9,867 nucleotides of DNA from the NCBI GenBank assembly GCA_024404295.1, contig JAKSQE010000043.1, positions 1 to 9,867 of the forward strand, read 5' to 3'. This DNA comes from Oscillibacter sp. Lineage in GTDB: Bacteria; Bacillota; Clostridia; Oscillospirales; Oscillospiraceae. Numbering within the stretch: position 1 is the first letter of the stretch; each line of letters starts with the position of its first letter. The notes under the pieces were generated by a model. The model ran no database searches. It was not told the origin of the DNA and saw nothing but the letters and a program-made list of their open reading frames with translations. Below are positions 5,983-9,867 of the stretch, piece after piece. The position numbers and the translations under genes are program-made.

Positions 5983-6995
5983 CGGATTATAAGAATCTGA
6001 AGCTGATTGCAACTTCTAACCCCCATATCCGCAATAACGAAACGACCCGCTCCATCATGCTGGATGTCATCATCGCTATGATTCCCGCTCTGGTTTGGGC
6101 AATTATCTGCTTCGGTGTTGAGGCTCTGATCCTCACCGCTGTGTCTGTGATCGGCTGCGTAGTCTTTGAGGCTCTGTACCGTATCCTGATGAAGAAGCCC
6201 CAGTCTGTCGATGATCTGTCTGCTGTGGTCACCGGTATGCTGCTGGCTTTCGTTTGCCCCCCCACCACTCAGCTGTGGATGGTCCTGATCGGCGACTTCT
6301 TCGCCATCATTGTGGTCAAGCAGCTGTTTGGCGGTATCGGCAAGAACTTTATCAACCCTGCTTTGGCCGGCCGTGCATTCCTGCTGGGCAGCTATGCCGG
6401 TGCTATGACCTCCTGGGTTGACCCCGCTGTCAACAAGGCTCCCATCTTTGGCGGCACAGTTGACGTGGTCACTGCTGCAACGCCTCTGGCTTATCTGAAG
6501 ACCGGCAACATGGACGGCCTGAAGGAAATTTATTCCGTTGGCGATATGTTCCTGGGCAAGAGCGGTGGCTCTCTGGGCGAGGTTTCCGCTCTGATGCTGC
6601 TGATCGGTGGCGTTTATCTGCTGTGGCGCAAGGTCATTTCCTGGCACACTCCCGTGGCTTACATCGCCACCGTGGCTGTTCTGACCCTGCTGTTCCCCAA
6701 GGCTGGCAGCGGCGTCGACTTCATGCTGTACAGCATTTTCGGCGGCGGTCTGTTCCTGGGCGCTTTCTTCATGGCAACCGACTATGCCAGTTCTCCCATC
6801 ACCAAGAAGGGCCAGCTGATCTATGGCATCGGCTGCGGCCTGTTCACGGTGTTCATTCGTTACTTCGGCTCTTATAACGAGGGCGTGTGCTACTCCATCA
6901 TGGTCATGAACTGCTGCACTGCTCTGATCGACAAGTATGTCAAGCCCACTCGTTTCGGCGTCGTGAAATCCGATAAGAAAGGGGCTGCAAAATAA
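5979..6995 (+). CDS. rnfD: Rnf complex subunit RnfD (membrane flavoprotein)
   Basis: A 338-residue integral membrane subunit homologous to NqrB, of normal length, with about nine to ten hydrophobic segments starting with SIMLDVIIAMIPALVWAI. Family members carry FMN covalently on a Thr of an S/TxAT motif. Here it reads VVTAATPLA, making Thr168 (ACG at 6480-6482) the likely attachment site. Other landmarks are GGIGKNFINPALAGRAF and the C-terminal segment ATDYASSPIT. It forms part of the transmembrane electron and ion path of the complex. The ATG overlaps the rnfC stop (ATGA), and AAAGGAGG (5961-5968) in the end of rnfC is its ribosome binding site. Its stop overlaps the rnfG start by one base (TAATG). 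Confidence 0.97.
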   Translation: MTDYKNLKLIATSNPHIRNNETTRSIMLDVIIAMIPALVWAIICFGVEALILTAVSVIGCVVFEALYRILMKKPQSVDDLSAVVTGMLLAFVCPPTTQLWMVLIGDFFAIIVVKQLFGGIGKNFINPALAGRAFLLGSYAGAMTSWVDPAVNKAPIFGGTVDVVTAATPLAYLKTGNMDGLKEIYSVGDMFLGKSGGSLGEVSALMLLIGGVYLLWRKVISWHTPVAYIATVAVLTLLFPKAGSGVDFMLYSIFGGGLFLGAFFMATDYASSPITKKGQLIYGIGCGLFTVFIRYFGSYNEGVCYSIMVMNCCTALIDKYVKPTRFGVVKSDKKGAAK

Positions 6996-7612
6996 TGAGC
7001 AATACAAAGGTTTCTATGGACCCCAAGTACATCATTAAGCTGACGGTCACCTTGTTCCTGACCTGCGTGGTCGTGGCTGGTCTGCTGGGCGGCGTAAATG
7101 CCATCACTGCGGACAAGATCGCAGCAAGCAACTGGCAGAAGACGGTGGAAGCTATGAGCGCCGTCGTCGCCGATCCCGCAAGCACCAATTTCTCTGATGC
7201 AATGGAACTGACTGATGCAATGACTGCTGCAGCTACTGCTGCCGGCGGCACTCTGGACTCTGTGTATGAGGCTCAGGTGAACGGCCAGGCTGTGGGCTAT
7301 GCCGTCAAGGTCGTGTCTTCCGGCTCTCAGGGCAACATTGAAATGATGGTCGGCGTGGACACTGACGGCACTGTCACCGGTGTTTCCATCGTTAAGAACT
7401 CCGAGACCGCAGGCATCGGTTCCAAGGTCATGGCAAACGAGCCTCTGGCTACCGGCGTGGGCGTTCTGGACCAGTTTGTCGGCAAGTCTGCCGCTGACGG
7501 CACTCTGACGGTCGGCGCAAACGTGGATGCCATCACCGGTGCTACTGTTTCCAGCCGCGGTGTTACCGCCGGCGTCAATGCAGCTCTGGCAGCTGCCGGC
7601 GCTATCGGCTGA
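6995..7612 (+). CDS. rnfG: Rnf complex subunit RnfG (membrane-anchored covalent FMN protein)
   Basis: A 205-residue subunit with one N-terminal membrane anchor (about residues 12-34) followed by an FMN-binding domain that lies outside the cytoplasmic membrane. The flavinylation motif is clear: VDAITGATVSSRGV, with Thr184 (ACT at 7544-7546) as the expected FMN ester site and the usual S/TGAT-x-S/T pattern. The segment GSQGNIEMMVGVDTDGTVTGVSIVKNSETAGIG is the typical core of the family's FMN-binding domain. Attachment requires an ApbE flavin transferase, which is not encoded in this window. The gene starts at the TAATG junction with rnfD, preceded by AAAGGGG within the rnfD end. Confidence 0.97.
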   Translation: MSNTKVSMDPKYIIKLTVTLFLTCVVVAGLLGGVNAITADKIAASNWQKTVEAMSAVVADPASTNFSDAMELTDAMTAAATAAGGTLDSVYEAQVNGQAVGYAVKVVSSGSQGNIEMMVGVDTDGTVTGVSIVKNSETAGIGSKVMANEPLATGVGVLDQFVGKSAADGTLTVGANVDAITGATVSSRGVTAGVNAALAAAGAIG

Positions 7613-7629
7613 GAAGGGAGGAGCAAACA

Positions 7630-8247
7630 ATGAATATCGGTAAACAGTTTAAGGAAGGTCTGCTGACCCAGAACCCCGTTCTGGTGCAGGTGTTGGGCAT
7701 GTGCTCTACTCTGGCAATCACGACCTCCTTCTTCAACGGCCTGGGCATGGGTGTCGCCGTTACCATCATTCTGACCCTGTCCAACGTCATTATCTCCGCA
7801 ATCCGTAAGATCGTTCCCGATAAGATTCGTATCGCCATGTTCATCGTTGTCATCGCTGGCTTCGTTACCATGGTCGACCTGCTGCTGCAGGCTTTCGTGC
7901 CCGCACTGTCTGAATCTCTGGGCGTCTTCATTCCCCTGATCGTGGTTAACTGCATCATCCTGGGCCGCGCTGAGGCATTCTCCTACAAGAATGGCATTGT
8001 CGCCTCCTTCTTTGATGGCATTTTCCAGGGCATTGGCTATACGCTGGTTCTGCTGGCCATGTGCATCATTCGTGAGTTCCTGGGCAAGGGCAGCTTCGGC
8101 GGCGGCCTGCTGAACGGTGGCGCCGGCATTCAGATCTTCCCCGCTGATTACGGCGTGGGTATGCTGACTCTGCCTGTGGGCGGCTTCCTGACCCTGGCCT
8201 GCCTGATCGCTCTGATGCAGTGGGCACTGTCCAAGAATAAGAAATAA
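7630..8247 (+). CDS. rnfE: Rnf complex subunit RnfE (membrane subunit)
   Basis: A 205-residue polytopic membrane protein of the RnfA/RnfE/NqrD/NqrE family, with about six helices and the family length. Cys25 (in LGMCSTLA) and Cys108 (in IVVNCIILGRAEAF) match the conserved intramembrane cysteines that, with two from RnfA, hold an iron-sulfur cluster in the membrane core. The motif GRAEAFSYKNG is characteristic of the RnfE/NqrD branch. The start follows AAGGGAGGA (7614-7622), 17 nt after rnfG. It forms an inverted-topology pair with RnfA. Confidence 0.97.
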   Translation: MNIGKQFKEGLLTQNPVLVQVLGMCSTLAITTSFFNGLGMGVAVTIILTLSNVIISAIRKIVPDKIRIAMFIVVIAGFVTMVDLLLQAFVPALSESLGVFIPLIVVNCIILGRAEAFSYKNGIVASFFDGIFQGIGYTLVLLAMCIIREFLGKGSFGGGLLNGGAGIQIFPADYGVGMLTLPVGGFLTLACLIALMQWALSKNKK

Positions 8248-8262
8248 GGAGGAACGCGAACA

Positions 8263-8853
8263 ATGGATCAGATTTTTACTTTGCTGTCGATCACGCTGGG
8301 CGCGATCCTGGCTAACAACTTCATCTTCTCCCAGTTCCTGGGCATCTGCCCCTTCCTGGGCGTTTCCAAGAAGGTTGATACTGCTGTCGGCATGGGCCTG
8401 GCCGTTACGTCTGGTCTGGGTCTGGCCTCCGCCGTTACTTCCCTGGTGCACAAGGACAGCCTGGTGAAGTTCGGTCTGGGCTTTATGCAGACCGTGGCTT
8501 TCATCCTGGTTATCGCTTCTCTGGTGCAGTTCATTGAGATGTTCCTGCAGAAGTCTATGCCCTCTCTGTACACCGCTCTGGGTGTGTATCTGCCTCTGAT
8601 CACCACCAACTGCGCTGTGTTGGGTGTTGCTCTGCTGAACATTCAGAACAACTACAACTTCATTGAGTCCGTGGTCTACGGTGTCACCGGCGGCCTGGGC
8701 TTCCTGCTGGCCATCGTGCTGTTTGCCAGCATTCGTGAGCGTCTGGTGTTTGCCGACTATCCCAAGAGCTGGGAAGGCTTCCCCATCGCTCTGGTCACCG
8801 CAGGTCTGATGGCCCTGGCATTCATGGGCTTCTCCGGCCTGAAGGTCTGGTAA
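8263..8853 (+). CDS. rnfA: Rnf complex subunit RnfA (membrane subunit)
   Basis: A 196-residue polytopic membrane protein paralogous to RnfE, with about six helices. The motif NNFIFSQFLGICPFLGVSK near the N terminus marks the RnfA/NqrE branch. Cys29 and Cys117 (in LITTNCAVLGVAL) are the partners of RnfE Cys25 and Cys108 for the shared intramembrane cluster. It lies 15 nt after rnfE, with AAGGAGG (8246-8252) overlapping the rnfE stop region as its ribosome binding site. No residue usually conserved appears missing. Confidence 0.97.
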   Translation: MDQIFTLLSITLGAILANNFIFSQFLGICPFLGVSKKVDTAVGMGLAVTSGLGLASAVTSLVHKDSLVKFGLGFMQTVAFILVIASLVQFIEMFLQKSMPSLYTALGVYLPLITTNCAVLGVALLNIQNNYNFIESVVYGVTGGLGFLLAIVLFASIRERLVFADYPKSWEGFPIALVTAGLMALAFMGFSGLKVW

Positions 8854-8866
8854 GGAGGCACTTGGA

Positions 8867-9763
8867 ATGAATACTGTTATTGCTGCTATTGCGGTGCTGG
8901 GTATCCTCGGCGCCCTGTTCGGACTGATCCTGTCCGTGGCTTCTAAGGTTTTTGAGGTCAAAAAGGATCCCCGTGAAGAGGCTGTTCTGAGCCATCTGGC
9001 CGGCGCTAACTGCGGCGGCTGCGGCTATCCCGGCTGCGCAGGCTGCGCTGCTGCTATCGTTGAGGGCAAGGCTCCTATTACCGCTTGCGCTCCCGCTGGC
9101 CCCGAGAATGCTGCTGCCATTGCTGAGATCATGGGTATGGAAGCTCCCACCGGCGAGCGTCAGGTGGCTTTCGTCCGTTGCTCCGGCGGTGTGAACGCCA
9201 AGAAGCGCTATGACTATGTCGGCGTGAAGGACTGCCTGTCCGCTACGAAGATCGCTGCCGGTCCTCTGGAGTGTCAGTTTGGCTGCCTGGGCTTTGGCTC
9301 CTGCGTGGCTGGTTGCCAGTTCGGCGCAATGACCATCGGCGAGAACGGCGCTGCCGTTGTCGATCCCGAGAAGTGCACCAACTGCGGCGCCTGCATGAAG
9401 GCTTGCCCCCGCAAGCTGATCACTTCCGTCCCCGTCTCCAAGAAGGTCCAGGTTACCTGCGCCAACCAGGAGAAGGGTAAGGCCGCTATGAGCGTTTGCT
9501 CCGTTTCCTGCATCGGCTGTGGCCTGTGCGAGAAGGAGTGCAAGAAGGACGCGATCCATGTGGTCAACGGTGTTGCTGTGGTTGACTCCGCTAAGTGCGT
9601 GGGCTGCAAGCTCTGCACCAAGGTCTGCCCCCGCGATGCCATCACTCCCGCTGCTACCGCAGAGGAGAAGGAAAAGTATAAGGCCATTAAGAAGGCTCAG
9701 GCTGAGAAGGCCAAGGCCGCTGCTGAGGCTGCTGCAAAGGCTGCCGAGGAAGCAAAGGCTTAA
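8867..9763 (+). CDS. rnfB: Rnf complex subunit RnfB (polyferredoxin, ferredoxin-side electron entry)
   Basis: A 298-residue subunit with an N-terminal membrane anchor (about 4-26), thought to accept electrons from reduced ferredoxin. Residues 46-75 form the [4Fe-4S] domain NCGGCGYPGCAGC...C (Cys49/52/57/74). Next comes the RnfB-typical set C-x3-C-x5-C-x3-C (Cys136/140/146/150), then three ferredoxin motifs at Cys170/173/176/180, 215/218/221/225 and 244/247/250/254. With 25 cysteines in all, about five [4Fe-4S] clusters are possible, as is usual for clostridial forms. The final 35 or so residues form an Ala/Lys/Glu-rich tail (from about residue 264), resembling that of RnfC. It starts 8 nt after AAGGAGG, is the last gene of the operon, and is followed by a terminator. 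Confidence 0.97.
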   Translation: MNTVIAAIAVLGILGALFGLILSVASKVFEVKKDPREEAVLSHLAGANCGGCGYPGCAGCAAAIVEGKAPITACAPAGPENAAAIAEIMGMEAPTGERQVAFVRCSGGVNAKKRYDYVGVKDCLSATKIAAGPLECQFGCLGFGSCVAGCQFGAMTIGENGAAVVDPEKCTNCGACMKACPRKLITSVPVSKKVQVTCANQEKGKAAMSVCSVSCIGCGLCEKECKKDAIHVVNGVAVVDSAKCVGCKLCTKVCPRDAITPAATAEEKEKYKAIKKAQAEKAKAAAEAAAKAAEEAKA

Positions 9764-9791
9764 TTGCTGCTTTTCCACTTGTTATAAGATG

Positions 9792-9830
9792 AAAACGCCC
9801 TCGAACCAACGGTTCGAGGGTGTTTTTTTT
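9792..9830 (+). terminator. Rho-independent terminator of the rnf operon
   Basis: CGCCCTCGAACC (9796-9807) pairs with GGTTCGAGGGTG (9811-9822) with one G-U pair and a 3-nt loop. Flanking A residues extend the stem into an eight-T run (9823-9830). It lies about 30 nt after the rnfB stop. The remaining 37 nt of the window (9831-9867) show nothing that I can assign. Confidence 0.95.
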
Positions 9831-9867
9831 AGGGAATTCGCTTGCATTTGATCAAAAAGAGAGGTAT

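Noticed and set aside
4801..9778. Several long minus-strand open frames opposite the rnf genes (for example 4801-6012, 5802-7007, 7327-8961 and 8822-9778)
   Set aside because: They lie antisense to unmistakable rnf genes, overlap each other, have unnatural compositions (rich in His, Gln, Asp, Ala) and no suitable ribosome binding sites. They result from the strong codon bias of the sense strand.
1..9867. Mobile element, phage, CRISPR or defence system
   Set aside because: No transposase, integrase, terminal inverted repeats, spaced repeats or defence-type domains are visible. All genes fit ordinary core or housekeeping functions.

Overview
The window looks like a chromosomal segment from a strictly anaerobic Gram-positive Clostridia member, most plausibly a gut Oscillospiraceae/Ruminococcaceae relative. 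The support is an rnfCDGEAB operon in clostridial order, strong AGGAGG-type ribosome binding sites before nearly every gene, a DUF975 membrane protein, and a moderately GC-rich coding style with CTG/GGC/AAG bias. The species assignment is inference.

Region 1 (1-1090, + strand) holds the 3' part of a thioredoxin-reductase-like flavoprotein followed by thioredoxin (trxA), closed by a strong hairpin terminator. The reductase keeps its CATC redox centre and FAD motifs. Its NADPH-binding subdomain is shortened and lacks the usual motifs, which resembles the ferredoxin-dependent flavin thioredoxin reductases known from clostridia.

Region 2 (1089-3441, - strand) is a two-gene operon read leftwards: a MocR-type regulator (GntR helix-turn-helix fused to an aminotransferase-like domain), then an EamA/DMT-family ten-helix transporter. 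The stop and start codons overlap by one base. The regulator has Gln where the PLP-binding Lys of the family is expected. A good extended -10 promoter lies upstream, with a palindromic element over the predicted start site.

Region 3 (3470-4360, - strand) is a single DUF975 integral membrane protein gene with its own promoter and terminator, divergent from rnf.

Region 4 (4361-9830, + strand) is the complete rnfCDGEAB operon for the membrane-bound ferredoxin:NAD+ oxidoreductase, which couples electron transfer to Na+ or H+ export. It has a recognisable promoter (TGGACA-17-TAGAAT), a leader of about 100 nt with direct repeats and a long imperfect hairpin, tightly packed genes (two overlaps, then gaps of 13-17 nt), and a classical terminator. 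RnfC and RnfB, the two cytoplasm-facing subunits, both end in Ala/Lys/Glu-rich tails.

Together the genes describe ferredoxin-centred energy and thiol redox metabolism (Rnf, a probably ferredoxin-linked Trx reductase, thioredoxin) around an unrelated regulator/exporter pair and an orphan membrane protein. I see no mobile element, CRISPR array, tRNA, rRNA or clearly undescribed multi-gene system. The main points for follow-up are the atypical Trx reductase, the Lys-to-Gln change in the MocR regulator, and the structured rnf leader.
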